Shown here: positions 10,186 through 21,484 of the stretch, in pieces
Layout: every line of letters starts with the position of its first letter
Numbering within the stretch: the stretch's first letter is position 1
Origin: Gnetum montanum
Lineage: Eukaryota > Streptophyta > Gnetopsida > Gnetales > Gnetaceae
Direction: 5' to 3'
Length of the DNA stretch: 64,000 nucleotides
NCBI GenBank assembly: GCA_015680685.1
Contig: MNCI01012628.1
Location: 379,679 to 443,678 of the forward strand
Translations under genes and position numbers: made by a program
Notes under the pieces: generated by a model
What the model saw: the letters and a program-made list of their open reading frames with translations, nothing else
Database searches by the model: none
What the model was told of the DNA's origin: nothing

Positions 10186-10983
10186 TGATGAGTCGTCATT
10201 TGGGCGACCGTGATATCGCGTACGCGATATCGCAACTTGTCTCCTCATCTATAAATAAGAGGTAGAAAAATGAGTTAGAGAGGATAGATTAGTAGGAAGT
10301 TAGTCAGTTTTAGTTTAAGCATTTTAATTTCTTGCTCTCCCCTTTCCTCTTTGTGTATGCCTACAGTGTGGTGAACGTAATTGTATGGCATCCTTTATTT
10401 GAGTGTGACGTACTTGGACATGCACATGATCGGCAATAAAGATCGAGATTACTTCATCATTGCAACATTCACTTAGATTAATCATTTAATTAATTGTTAT
10501 TTACTGCTTTCCTAGTTAATCTCTCTCACCATTTAACTCATGTTAAAATGCGGAATGAGTATGACTTGATTGCGAGCATTTAAGTGTGACTACTTGGTAA
10601 CCCAGTAGTGTACCTAGGATCTACGCTTGGTAATCCCAGTGGTAGTCGTGCACGAAGTCTAAGATGTGTACAGATAATCAAGGAACGGATGCTCATCGCA
10701 CTTAGGCTAGATTAGATTCCTTCTCACCCTTCTCCCTTAGCTTAGTTAATATATCTTCCATTGCCTTGAGGAGTAGCATTAGATTAGAAACCTATCATAC
10801 ACCTCACTTTGGACTAAACCATACGTGACAAAGCTAATACTAGTCTAGGTGGAAGACAATGAATTGCGACCTAAGGCTAACTGTCTAGATGCCACAACTA
10901 GTCTGTCTGCGGAGTTCGACCGGATCGCACATGTAACACTTGTATTCATATGGTTGAGTGTAAGGGTACCTCGCCAATCATCA
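10186..10983 (+). mobile_element. 3' LTR of element B (LTR2, 798 bp)
   Basis: It starts TGATGAG after the polypurine tract and ends CAATCATCA. It contains a 20 bp GATATC/CGCG palindrome (10212-10231), a TATA box (TATAAATA, 10250-10257), an AATAAAG signal (about 10435), the TTGGTAACCCAGTAG text, and the conserved U5 end (TATGGTTGAGTGTAAGGGTACC). It is clearly of the same type as LTR1 but shorter and well diverged, so the two are probably not the simultaneous pair of one insertion. Confidence 0.85.
10212..10231. repeat. Perfect 20 bp palindrome in LTR2 U3
   Basis: GATATCGCGTACGCGATATC is its own reverse complement over 20 bp. It lies about 20 bp upstream of the TATA box, is CpG-rich in an AT-rich setting, and corresponds to the palindrome cluster of LTR1. 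Confidence 0.95.
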
Positions 10984-11010
10984 CATATTATTAGCTCAAT
11001 ATGTTATAAT

Positions 11011-11398
11011 GCTTGGTAACCCAGTAACGAGTAGTGTTTGGTAATCCCAGCAATGTTGCATTGGTTCAGGGTGTGTGCGGCAAGTGGGAATGGATACTGG
11101 TGCTAGGACAATTAGAACTTAGTTAGTGAATAGTTAATGAAAGTTAGTTACTTAGTTCTCTTCACCTTCCCCTATTAGCATAAGAAATTAAAAAGATAAA
11201 AGATATAAAAATCACATACCTCAAGCTTACTTAACCATACAATCGTGACAATACAAGTAAGCTTGGGAAGATAGCGATTGATTCACCTTAAGTGTTCCAT
11301 TAAGGCACATAAGCACTTAGTCCTTGGAGTTTGACTGGATCGCACGTGAGACGCTCGTATTCTTACGGTTGAGTGTAGGAGTACCTCGCCACTCATCA
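11011..11398 (+). mobile_element. 3' LTR fragment (R/U5 end)
   Basis: A second copy of the LTR right-hand part, from GCTTGGTAACCCAG to CGCCACTCATCA, placed 27 bp after LTR2. It has no U3 or TATA box. The sequence resembles the C/D LTR subtype (for example GTTTGGTAATCCCAGCAATG and the GGTGTGTGCGGCAAGTGGGAA text). It ends exactly where a gag of opposite orientation begins, so it marks a rearrangement breakpoint. Confidence 0.8.
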
Positions 11399-12745
11399 AT
11401 CCCTTTGTGAATAACCATGGCCAAGACAACGATGTAATAGTGCATAGTATCGGCCCATGGCAGCATCCAAGGGTTCATGTCCTCCTTGTTTCCAACCTTG
11501 GATTTGCTTTCACAAGTTAGACACTCGGGAATACATTTGGTACTTGTCATTAAATAGTTCTAACATAGTACTCCACCTACAAATGGATTCCGATTCTAAA
11601 GATTGGTACCAGCTTTCTGCTTCTTTAACTAATGTCCGTGGGAACAACTTAAGATTTTGTCATTCGTTCTCTATGTTTTGTAGGGCACACGCATCATGGA
11701 ATGCTTGTAAATGATTATGAGGATCAGCATTGTATCCCGCTTCAAATTGTGGGATGTTGTTCATATCTAATCTCTTAATCCTACTATCTTTCTGATGCCT
11801 TATTGGAATTCTAACAGCCTCAATTACGTCCAACATACTTCGAGTAGTGAGAAGGGGTTCATCGTGATCATCTCGTCCATGGTGTCTATGATGCCTACGT
11901 TGTCCCCTACTCTCCCTTCTTCTATGTTGTGACTCTCTAGAGTGCCCTCGTCCCCTTTCTTGGCTATTTCGTCTATGACTTCCACTTTGCCTACCTCCAT
12001 CCCCATGGTCTTTTTCTTTATGGCTACATTTGGATATTGAAGAAGAGGGTGAAGGAGATGATGAAGGTGAAGAAGAAGGAAAACAATCACCATGACAGTG
12101 TCTGCTACCTTCTCTTTTGCGGTCTTGACCCTGATCACGATTGCAATTAGAATGTCCACCTTTATCATGAGTTCATGTCCCTTTTTCGGATCCTTTGTAC
12201 CCATGGGTATTAGAACCTAGGTTATGAATAGTGAAATGAAGGTTCTGATACACAACCCCTTGGCCAAAGTCAAGGGAAGGAACATTGTTGTGTGGGCAAC
12301 TGCCTAAGGTAGATTCACCACCCTCATTTTTGCTTAAGACATGTGGAGCATCTTGGGACTACTGACCCTTCAAAGACTTATGATGTCTCTCCTATTGCAA
12401 GTCCCTTTGACGTTGTGCCTCTGTGGGACGGTATTCTCTCGAGTCATGGTCTTGCACAATGCATTCTACATGTAAGTGCAGCATGCCAATTCATATGAGA
12501 GCATGAAGAAGCATGCTGGGAACTGAATGATCGGGAGGTAACACTATGTTATCTTCTAAATCTTGCCAACGCAGTTGTTCATCCTGGTGGAAGATAAAGA
12601 TAAAGTTTGGTACATATTCATCGAGATGAACATATACCACACGAAATTGTTGAGGGATTGGTGGATTATCATGTGTACTATGCCTTTGATTGTTACCTGT
12701 ATTAGACCTAGGTGGTGAAACACTTTTGTACGAAAAAGGAAACAT
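11399..12745 (-). pseudogene. Gag of element C (N-terminal and central part)
   Basis: Read on the - strand from an ATG at 12745. The first 84 codons are open (VVYVHLDEYVPNFIF, then LRWQDLEDNIVLPPDHSVPS). They parallel the gag start of element D (25746 on) and of E (51892 on). Further in come the Ser-rich/basic linker (around 12030-12060), the segment matching D's WYRSLE...MLELFN core, and finally the HEPLDVAMG..YALLH region near 11400-11480. Several stops and frameshifts break it. Gag is cut at 11399 by the + strand LTR fragment, and pol of C is absent. A + strand frame over 11457-11714 is only its antisense shadow. Confidence 0.8.
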
Positions 12746-12860
12746 GATTGTCTATTTAGTGTGCAATGTATTCTTATTTATTATTTTCTCAATCAACCCT
12801 AAGGATTTATTCCAACGATGTGAATGATTTCCTATGTTCTAATTAGCGCACAAACAATTA
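12746..12860 (-). mobile_element. Leader of element C
   Basis: Untranslated leader between PBS and gag, matching D at 25630-25745 (AATTAGAACATAGGAAATCATTC on the - strand). No coding signal. Confidence 0.6.
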
Positions 12861-12881
12861 AGTCCCAAACAACGGTGCCAA
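12861..12881 (-). other. Primer binding site of element C
   Basis: On the - strand TTGGCACCGTTGTTTGGGAC directly follows the LTR. It resembles the plant tRNA-Asp primer complement (TGGCGCCGTTGCCGGGGA type) used by Athila/Tat elements, with a few mismatches. Confidence 0.7.
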
Positions 12882-13766
12882 TGATGAGCGACGAGGTACC
12901 CTTACGCTCAACTATACGAATACGAGCGTTTCACGGACGATCCGGTCGAATTCCAAGGACTAAGTGCTTATGTGCCCTTGTGGAACAAGGACAGGTTGAT
13001 TGATCGTTGTCTTTCCAAGCTTACCTGTATGTCACAATTGTATGGTTAAGTAAGCTTGAGCCATATGATTTTTATAGCTTTTATGTTTTTATGTCCTATG
13101 CTAATAGGGAAAGAGAGAGATAACTAAGTGACTAATTTAACTTAACTACTGATTAATCAAGCTTTAACTAATCCTAACACCAGTATCCATTCTCACTTAC
13201 CGTACACATCATAAACTAGTGCAACACTACTGGGATTACCACACGTTAATCGTTACTGGGTTACCAAGTGTTACATGCATGCTCGAAGTGATCGTACTGA
13301 ATGTATTTTAACGATTTGCTCAATTGATCAAAATGAATTGCTATGCTAATAACAGAAATGTAAAGTGCATAAAGTAAAATAAAATAAATGCATAAGAAAA
13401 TAAAATAAAAGAAATGAGTAAGAAAATAAATCTTAACTGTTGCAAGGATGAATCAAAGAGCTCGTCTTTATTATCATACACAAGGTGTGCTTAGGTACAC
13501 AATGCTTGAATAAAGATCCATCCACACTTCGACCTCCTACTGTAGGCACTTGGAAAATACTCTAACTACAAAAGTTTTGCTACTTTTTTGCTACAAGACT
13601 TCTCTTGACTCCTTTCTCTAAATTACTCCCTATTGTGCACCTGGGCACTGTATTTATAGGCCTAGGAGTAACCCGGGAATAACCGCTCTAATAATAACCA
13701 CTCTAATAATTAGAGTAACCACTCTAATAATAACCACTCTAATTATTAGAGTAACCGCACTCATCA
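12882..13766 (-). mobile_element. 5' LTR of element C (885 bp)
   Basis: The left end reads TGATGAG and the right end CTCATCA on the + strand, i.e. TGATGAG..CTCATCA also on its own strand. In - orientation it has a U3 made of repeated ATTATTAGAGTGGTTAC words (13680-13760), a TATA box (CCTATAAATA, 13651-13660), the shared R segment (TTAGAGTATTTTCCAAGTGCC) and AATAAAG signals. It aligns along its length with the split LTR of D (907 bp without the insertion). Confidence 0.88.
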
Positions 13767-14185
13767 CTTCCAAAACATTTGCCACTAATGACCGTAATCG
13801 TCATCATTAATGACCACCACCCGATAGTTTAAATTCACACTACTTGCATGATTTTTATTGTGGTTATTAAGGGAGAGAAATAGAAACGTTAATAATCATG
13901 TCACCATGCGAGCATGGGAGTGTTGACATCAACAATCACATGTCGTGCCATCATAGCCATACCATGGCCCATGTCATAGCCTTCATGAGAAGCTACCACA
14001 ACTCATTCACCTGATTAGTGCACACCAATGATAGATACAAATGATTAATCATGCATAATGGTAAAAATGAGTAATAACAATTTATCATATGCTAAGCAAA
14101 ATTAATTATGCATATATAAAAAAATGTATTATTATTATTATTATCCATCCTCAACCATTTTGAAGCCTTTACTAAAATACAAGGT
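13767..14185. other. Unassigned AT-rich spacer
   Basis: No gene or clear repeat. It contains a short (ATT)n run at about 14128-14143. It lies between LTR C and a LINE fragment. Confidence 0.4.
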
Positions 14186-14400
14186 TATTACATCTAATCT
14201 TTAGTTTTGCATATCTAATTTAACACAAACTTGTTGACTCAAATGAAAGCTTGAAAAAGACTCCATTCCAATAACTTCACCAATATGGGAAACAAAAATG
14301 TTTACATGTAGAGAAAAATGAGGTGGAAGTCGTGGGAATTTAATCCATACTAGCATAATACTTTCTTTTTCTGGATGGATCAAAATCCTCTTTCCATAGT
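14186..14400 (-). pseudogene. LINE ORF1 fragment (DUF4283-like)
   Basis: The - strand frame 14201-14383 reads MIHPEKESIMLVWIKFPRLP, then IGEVIGMESFSS and VCVKLDMQN. The order 'VW(V/I)(R/K)(F/L)P.LP .. IG..IG .. (V)CV.(L)D' is that of the DUF4283 RNA-binding region in ORF1 of plant L1-type LINEs. About 60 residues survive, the flanks are decayed, and no ORF2 is attached. The same type of domain is seen on the + strand at 37200-37360. Confidence 0.5.
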
Positions 14401-16363
14401 TGTAGAACTAAAAAGGATCCAAAGACATCCTAAATGGACTAATGCTTTACAAATTCCGTCATTGCCTTACTCCTCAAAGTAAAGAGAAAAAGCTCTCATG
14501 TGAGATTAGAGGCAAGGGTTAACTTGATATTTTTGGATTTTCAATTTTCTTTTTAACTCAATATTGAAAAACGGTTGCATGAGGGATTCTACCAGTAAAA
14601 AAAACTAATTACTTAAATTTGAGTAAATGCATGCATTATTTTATCAAAAATATGTTTTAAAACTTCTTTTCGGGTCCGACACCCCAACATTATTAATTTT
14701 AATGTCCTATGGCATGGTGTTGGAGGAATCCATTGTCTTTTGCTTCTTTCCTTGAACAAGAGAGAGATAAAAAACAACTTGCGTCATGCAAGCCCTACAG
14801 GTTTCAAGTCCCACATGCTGCAAAGAATTAGCTGCAACATGTTTGTATGGTCTGAAAATGACAACCACCAAAGCAGTAGTGAAGAAGTTTGCTATAAATC
14901 AATCTAATTGCATAGAAGCCTCACATGCACGATTTTTAGTTTATCTTGCCTTTGCTTCCAAATTCGTTTGTTGGAAAAGAAAAAACACATTTTGACGCTG
15001 TCAAAAACAAGAAAGGAAAAAAACCTCTTTGCCTTAAAAAAAGACACACTTAACTTTGCCCGAATGTATACTCTAGGGTGAAAACTGCTAATTCTGTAAT
15101 CCAATTTTATAACATGGGAGTCTATTTCCTTTTACTCTACCTTGAAAGAATTTGGTTGCTAATGGGCGTTTACCCCATAATAAAAGTTGTAAAAGGTTGA
15201 ACGGGTAATGGAGCGCAAGTGTTTCACTCATGCGCTGTGGCCAAATATAAACTAGAGATAAACTGAACATAACAGCCTCGCTCCGGAGTAAAAGAACAAA
15301 AAAGCTAAACAATCGATCCTACTGACACAATCGATCCTTCTGGCTCCGGAGTAACTAACCCTACTCACACAGGTATTGTCCTTTGTCTTGCTCTTCTTGC
15401 CCGTCATCGTCACCGTGATGCAGCACCAGTAGTAGGACGAACAACAGCGACAACAACACACAAGCACCGCCACGCCACAGCAAGAATCCGTTAAATTCTG
15501 TGAGGGCCCTTTATTTCGCATGGAAGAGCGCTCCAGTAATTAATAGCACTGCCATGTGGGATGAGGAGGCGCTGAATCGCAATGCATAATCTCATTTCTA
15601 TTTTCCTTGTATACCCAGTTGCATATCTATATTATTAGTAACATGGGACACGGGACACACCATAAGACGCAGAAAAAAAAAAACAAACAAAAGAGACGGA
15701 GGAGAGGCAGTCGGATGAACGCATCCGCCGGCGCCGGCTGCACTTTCCCTTACGAAATTGGTACGGTATGCGTATGCTTATGCTTATGATCATGGTTACG
15801 GTGTAGTGTGGGTTTGTGGCCAAATCCAGCTGCCCGTACCGAATCCGTCCTTATTTGCTGTTTGACGTTTCATGTCTATCCCTTGTTCACCGACTGTGTC
15901 TGGCTCTGGTTCTGGGTCTGGGTCTCCATACATAGTGACTGACTGACTGATCGACTTACTTAACTGCCTGCCTGCGTCTGCCTGTGGCTTGGCCTGTGTC
16001 ACCGGATCGTTCCGGCAGCAACAAGAGCACAAGCGGCAACAGCAGCAGAGATAACCGTCGTATTCGCATTGGCTCCTAAAATCATGTGAAGACCGGCGGG
16101 ATTGCACCCACAAAAAGGGCAAATCCGCAAAATCCCAATCTTAAGCTTAATGTTAGTGTTGATTGCAGTGGGATTGGAATTGGAATTGAGGAGAGGAGAG
16201 GAGTGGCATTTGGACCGACTCGGCTGTCGGGGTTGTGGCGTGGGTGTCGTTTTTGAATGCGTTGATGGTGCAGCAGGTGCGGACGCTCAGCCTAAAACTC
16301 AACTAAAACGGGCGGTGGGATTGGAGTAACGCATTGGCATTGGCATTGGCATTGGCAAAAAAC
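14401..16363 (+). other. Upstream region of the TBL gene
   Basis: No convincing coding region. From about 15350 base composition changes from AT-rich to mixed and CpG-containing, as usual for an active gene's 5' end. Reading frames at 15252-15521, 15796-16122 and 16102-16329 are simple-sequence-like and lack motifs. Promoter elements and the transcription start cannot be placed with confidence. The 5' UTR probably includes the (GCATTG)n run just before the start codon. Confidence 0.4.
16331..16356 (+). repeat. (GCATTG)n hexanucleotide run upstream of the TBL start
   Basis: Four tandem GCATTG units plus a partial one end 7 bp before the first ATG of TBL. In frame they would encode alternating Leu-Ala if translation started further upstream, but there is no upstream ATG in that frame (the previous in-frame stop is at 16327-16329), so the run is treated as 5' UTR. 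Confidence 0.85.
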
Positions 16364-19300
16364 ATGATGGAGCTGAGAAGGCTGAGCGTAGCGGCCATAA
16401 TGGGCGAGTGCAGGAAAGTAGGAAAGAGCAGCAGAAGCACTGTTTTCGCCGGCGCGTTGGCGCTCACTCTGATCGGATGTTCTGTGTTTCTGGCCTTCCT
16501 GACGTATCCGAGCAGTCCCATTCCCATTCCCATGGTTATGGGCACCGAGCACCGTCAATCTTGGCGCTCCGTCTTCCTGCGTGACGACCATCATCATGAC
16601 GAAACCAGTGCCAGTTCTAACTCTGGCTCCTCCCTGTCTGTGTTGATTCCCCCTGCGTCCGGATCTCCATCCACGCCTTCTTCTTCTGCTGATCTACCAC
16701 GCAATCCTCGCTCTGGCGCAAATGCCGCGCCTGATTTGGCGCTCAATGACACCACTGGTGCTGGAAGCAACAGATCGTCTCATTCTCTTTCTCAATCTCA
16801 ATCCCAGTCTCAATCTCGGCCGCAGAATCGCACCGAAAACGCCCACGCTGAGTCTGCGTCCGCCGGGAAAGGACTTCAGTTGTCGAAAAACGCTACGTCG
16901 AAACTGAATTCCTCCGAAACCGGAGCCCCGCCTGCAGAGCAGGGATCGGGGAAAGTGGAACAGCGTGGTGCTGCCGCAGGTGCAGACCTTAACATTAGCA
17001 GCGGCAACAGCGCCGCGACAGAGCCCCATGATGAGGAAAAGGAGAAGAAGAAGAACAAGGGCAAAAACAAGGAGCGTGGATCAGGCGAATTGCAGCCGGT
17101 TTCAGCCTCCTCAAACGTCTCTTCTGCAGCACCCAAGCAGCAGCAGAATAAGACTAGCGAAGCAGTGGCAGTGGAAGAAGAGCAAAAGAATAAGAAGAAG
17201 GAAGAGCAGAAGGAGAAGAAGAATAGGAATGAGAGTACGGTGGTGGTTCCTGCAGCGACGACGATGATGAAGAAATGCGATTTGTTTGATGGCAAGTGGG
17301 TTCCCGATAACAACGGACCCCTCTATCCGGGGGGTTCCTGCCCGCACATTGACGAATCCTTCAATTGCTTTCGTAATAGGAGACCCGATGATCTGTATCA
17401 GAGATGGCGTTGGCAGCCCCATGACTGCACCATTCCTAGGTTTTCCCCCTTCTCTCCATCATATTCTTTTCACTTTTTTTTTTGTTTGTTTGGCCGATTT
17501 GGACTTTTCGCTTTATTCTCCGAAAATTTCTTTTCCTGCAAAAAAAAATTGTTTTGAGTTGATCGAATCATGTTGTTTCCAACTTGCTACATGGGTTACA
17601 CCAGGGTTCGCTCGCTGAATCTATTTCCTGTGCTTGATCCTGGGTTTGATGGTGAAGCTTATGCCAACCTATTAGTTCGCATAGCCTAGTTGGTATAATA
17701 ATTTCGATCTCTGTTTCGCAACAAAATTTAGGTTCGAAAGAAATGACTATAATTTTATACTGTAAAGATTTAAAGTTCTTGGAAATTACTTAGATTTAGG
17801 GAGGCTCGAAGATTTTCGTTTTCGGACGTTTCAATTTTTTGTGGGTCAGTTCTTATATGCGATGGATTTGGGAGAGAAGTATAGCGGAGAATTCAAGTAC
17901 TTTCGTTTCACTGCTAAATCAGCTTTTCGTTTCAGGTTGAATGCAACGGACATGCTGGAACGAATGAGGAACAAGCGTCTGATGTTTGTGGGAGATTCCT
18001 TGAACAGAAATATGTGGGAATCCCTGGTCTGCATTTTGAGGGATTCTGTATCAAATAAAACCAGAGTTTACGAAATTTCAGGCAAGAAGCAATTCAGGAC
18101 CGAAGGTTTCTACGCCTTCCACTATGAGGTATGTCGTGTTGTTTTATACCTGAAATTGAAATTAAATTTGAATCTTTACTTACCTCCTCTGAGATCCTCT
18201 TGGATCTGTCAAATTCCTTTTTCTGGGATTCTTTTTTCTCCATAACTAAGCGTACCCACTACAATCAAACCTGTAACTTTCGTCTTCCATGTGAAGACTC
18301 ACACCATCGGTTGCGTTAGTTTGTTTAGACCTGATGGCAAGGTTTTACGAACTATTTTTGTTCTTGAATGCAGGATTACAATTGTAGTGTTGAGTTTGTG
18401 AGGGCACCGTTTTTGGTTCAAGAATGGGAGGTTGACGGGGGCAACGGCACAAAGAAAGAGACTCTGAGGTTGGATTTGATTGAAAGTTCTTTCCCAAAAG
18501 TAAAGGAAGCAGACATTGTTATCTTCAACACGGGTCACTGGTGGACGCATGAAAAAACCTCCAAGGGGTATTTTCCTTCCCTTCTCTATACAATTTTCCA
18601 TTTAGTATGTGTACCTTGGTTTGTTGTTCCTATGTTGTAAAGCCTTTTGAAAATCTGTGGATTTGTGTCCCTGCTAATTGTTCATTCTTTTTTGTAAATT
18701 GACGGATCTTTCCAGTCACTGAAATGAGGGATATATATATTTTGATGTTGGGCTTGACTGAAAACTTCATGTTTGATGGTCGTTTATTCATCGGGGTTTT
18801 TTGTTTAAATCCCTCTTTTGACATTTTCCGTTTGCTGTCACATTGAGAAATGCCAATATATTTAATCATCCAGTTTGGTAGGTCAAAGATAGATTTTCAG
18901 GACGTTCATAAAACGTTTTAAGTTGTTGCCTAGAAGTCAACAGTATTTTACTGAGTTACAGCAACAGTAAAGGCCCTAAGTGTTTGTGCATGTTTGTTTC
19001 CACAAATATTTCTGAACAATAATGTTCTTTTAAGTGCACGTTATAATGTAGGATTTTTGGTATGGATAACTGGTGGGCTGTGACTCCTCATTCCATTAGT
19101 TTTGCATATGTTGCTTTGCCTGGAAATTGCTAATATGGGCATATCGAATCACTTACTATGATCCCTTTTGTTCTTCTTAAATGGCAGTCAAGACTACTAC
19201 CAAGAAGGAGATCATGTGTATCCAGAACTCAATGTCTTGGAAGCTTATAGGAAAGCTTTAAAAACATGGGCGAATTGGGTGGAAGCTAACATTGATTTCA

Positions 19301-19797
19301 ACAAAACTACTGTTTTTTTCCGTGGATACTCTGCCACACATTTCAGGTAAGCCGTGTTTTTGTTACTTTATTTACTTCATGTGTTTTAAGGATATGAACA
19401 GATGGTATTGTGTATGGACATATAATGCAACAAACATATATTGGTTTTGCCCAGTGGTGGACAATGGAACTCAGGAGGACAGTGTCACAAGGAGATTGAG
19501 CCAATATATAATGAGACATATATTACTAAGTATCCACCAAAAATGCAAGTTTTGGAGTCTGTGCTAAAAGAGATGAAGAATGAGGTTCTATACCTCAATA
19601 TTACAAGAATGACAGACTACAGAAAGGATGCCCACCCGTCTATATATCGAAGAGAGTACTTGTCACAGGAAGAGAGGATCAAATCAGAAAGGTATCAAGA
19701 TTGTAGTCACTGGTGCCTGCCTGGAGTACCTGATATATGGAATGAGGTAGTATATGCTTGGTTATTGAGAACAGGCAAGGGTTCCTGGAGAACATAA
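16364..19797 (+). CDS. TBL: TRICHOME BIREFRINGENCE-LIKE polysaccharide O-acetyltransferase, five exons, 654 residues
   Basis: Exons: 16364-17439, 17936-18128, 18374-18567, 19188-19346, 19455-19797. All introns are GT..AG and the total of 1965 nt is exactly 655 codons. TBL proteins are Golgi type II membrane enzymes that O-acetylate wall polysaccharides (xylan, mannan, xyloglucan or pectin, depending on the member). Seen here: short basic N terminus, membrane anchor at residues ~27-47, a long low-complexity Ser/Gln/Asn/Lys/Glu linker (~50-300, with an SQSQSQSQS run), and the PMR5N/TBL domain from Cys305 ([30 protein letters not shown]). The catalytic GDS motif is at 378-380 ([14 protein letters not shown]) and the second motif D623-C-S-H626 is in [28 protein letters not shown] is rebuilt across the exon 4/5 junction. 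The long linker resembles the TBR/TBL1/TBL2 branch. ATGs at 16364 and 16367 are adjacent; the first is taken. No stop or missing key residue, so the gene looks intact. Confidence 0.93.
17671..17800 (+). mobile_element. tRNA-derived SINE in TBL intron 1
   Basis: It contains an A-box-like TAGCCTAGTTGGTA (17682-17695) and, at the usual spacing, a B-box GGTTCGAAAG (17731-17740): the internal RNA polymerase III promoter of tRNA-derived SINEs. It is followed by an unrelated AT-rich body. Ends and target duplication are not resolved. It lies in the same orientation as the gene, wholly inside the 496 bp intron. Confidence 0.6.
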
Positions 19798-21013
19798 CTC
19801 TGCTACTCTTTTAATATCTTCTTATTTATTTTCTAAGCCTGTATTTGAGAAATAGAAAGTCAGCAATCGAATTCACTCTAGTTGGGCTATTGAAGGAAAT
19901 GATGCCCTCGGACTGCTAGATAAGGGAGTGTCCGGCAAGATTGATAAGTGTTTTGTAGAGCCTCTATATTGTTCAGATTGGCTCATTTTATAGTCAGCAA
20001 AAGTGACGGATATATTCTGGATGCATGATGCTAATCTCTGGTGAAGATGTCAATGCTATAAGCACACATTAATTTATTTTTGTAATAAGCTAGGGTCCAT
20101 TCTTTGACCCGTCTGGGCAGCCTAAATTTTGTATTCAAATCAGCGCTAAAAGATATGGAAGATGAACGTCTTAAATTGAAATATGCGAACTAGGATACTG
20201 AAATTGTTATATACAGATCAGAATCCCCCTTTCCAGTCAGTGCTGTATGCTGTAAAGCTCGCATTCATAAACAAGACATTTTTTAATTTTGCATGCAGTC
20301 ATGAGACATCTGCAAATATTCTCAATTCTAATACTTTGTTTAGTAGTGTCTTTCAGATTTCGCCGAGTACTAATTAATTACCTTTGAACGCGTTGTTTCT
20401 GCGTTCTTTTTTTAATCTATAATATTTTCGTTGATCATCTTTGAAATCCTGCAAGAAATTTTGAAATATTTGATTTGTTTGGGTATCTCTTTGAGTTTTC
20501 CGCCAGCAGGAAGAGCTGTAACAGGGTCGAGCACTTTTCATACGTTTAAGGTTGTTAAACTGTATCTTCCATGCCCATTTCATCACGAGGAGCTCGAGAC
20601 ATTGTTTTTGTAACAACCACGGAAATGGAGCAGGTCTTCATTATTTTAATGTTTACATGACATCGACAAGCTTTAGAAGGAAGTGGTTTAATTATATTGA
20701 GAGGGCAAGAAACATGGACGGATCAAAGCCTCTTTTACATATATAATTTACTTCATACCTGTAGCTTGTGATATTTGGATGCCCTTCTTAGAATCAGACT
20801 TGTGCAAAGAAAACCCAAATCTAAAAATGATTTTATAGTTTATTAACATATTTGAATAAATTTGGAACACATGGTGTATGCTTAGTAATTATTGGAACTA
20901 CAATGGTATTACAATAGAAAATATGGTTAACCTAATTAGTCATAATGACTTTTCTTTTTTTCAAATGAAGAGGCTTAGGGTACTTATTCATCTAGATTGT
21001 GCATTGCATCTAG
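19798..21013 (+). other. TBL 3' UTR and downstream spacer
   Basis: The TBL 3' UTR must start here; a polyadenylation site cannot be placed confidently (AATAA-type words occur near 20083). Short frames at 20183-20377 and 20374-20746 have no motif. From about 20820 the sequence turns strongly AT-rich. Confidence 0.4.
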
Positions 21014-21404
21014 CAAATCAGAAATCATTGTAGTTTCTTGTTTATGTATTTATGATAAATGAATCACATGAAAGGAGGCTTAATAAATTTTTTTTGAAAA
21101 ATTGATTTCTAATCTTGATAATTTATTTTGGGGGTGTTGGAACCCAAAATAAGTGAAACATAGATACGTCTCAAGATTTATAGAAGTCTATAACTTGGTG
21201 CAAATTAGAAATCATTGTAGTTTCTTGTTTATGTATTCATGATAAATGAATTACATGAAAAGAGGCTTAATAGATACTTTTAAAAGGAGGCCTAATAAAA
21301 ACTTTTGAAATTTTGATTTCTAATCTTGATAATTTATTTGGGGGGTATTGGAACCTAAAATAATTGAAACATAGGTATACCCCAATATTTATGGAAGTTT
21401 ATAA
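21014..21404 (+). repeat. Imperfect tandem duplication (~190-200 bp)
   Basis: The text from CAAATCAGAAATCATTGTAG through GATTTCTAATCTTGATAATT to GGTGTTGGAACCCAAAATAA and TATAGAAGTCTATAACT (21014-21197) recurs with small differences at 21201-21404. The second copy runs on into the tRNA-like head of a SINE, so the first copy probably duplicated the SINE tail with its flank. Confidence 0.7.
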
Positions 21405-21484
21405 CTCAAAACTACCCAATTAAATCAAACCTGTGACCCAGAGTTACCAAGTCAAGACCCTTACCACTAGGCTAACACCTCATT
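21330..21484 (-). mobile_element. tRNA-derived SINE
   Basis: On the - strand the head reads GTTAGCCTAGTGGTAAGGGT (A box TTAGCCTAGTGG, complement of 21464-21475), then the B box AGGTTTGATT (21422-21431), then a body ending near TTCCAATACC. A diverged relative with the same body lies at 33640-33792, which shows that this is a repeat family and not a lone tRNA gene. Confidence 0.7.

Noticed and set aside
11457-11714. Host gene on the + strand (85 codons)
   Set aside because: It is the antisense of element C's gag; the equivalent antisense frame exists at 26779-27036 in element D.
15252-16329. Small Cys- or Ser-rich peptide genes upstream of TBL
   Set aside because: Simple-sequence composition, no signal peptide or motif; more likely promoter and 5' UTR sequence.
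16334-16363. TBL translation start at 16334 (Leu-Ala repeat N terminus)
   Set aside because: That position is TTG, not ATG. The first ATG in frame is 16364, and it gives a standard basic N terminus followed by a membrane anchor.
17671-17800. tRNA gene in TBL intron 1
   Set aside because: A and B boxes are present, but the arms do not pair into a cloverleaf and an unrelated body follows, so a SINE fits better. The same reasoning was applied to the other tRNA-like heads.
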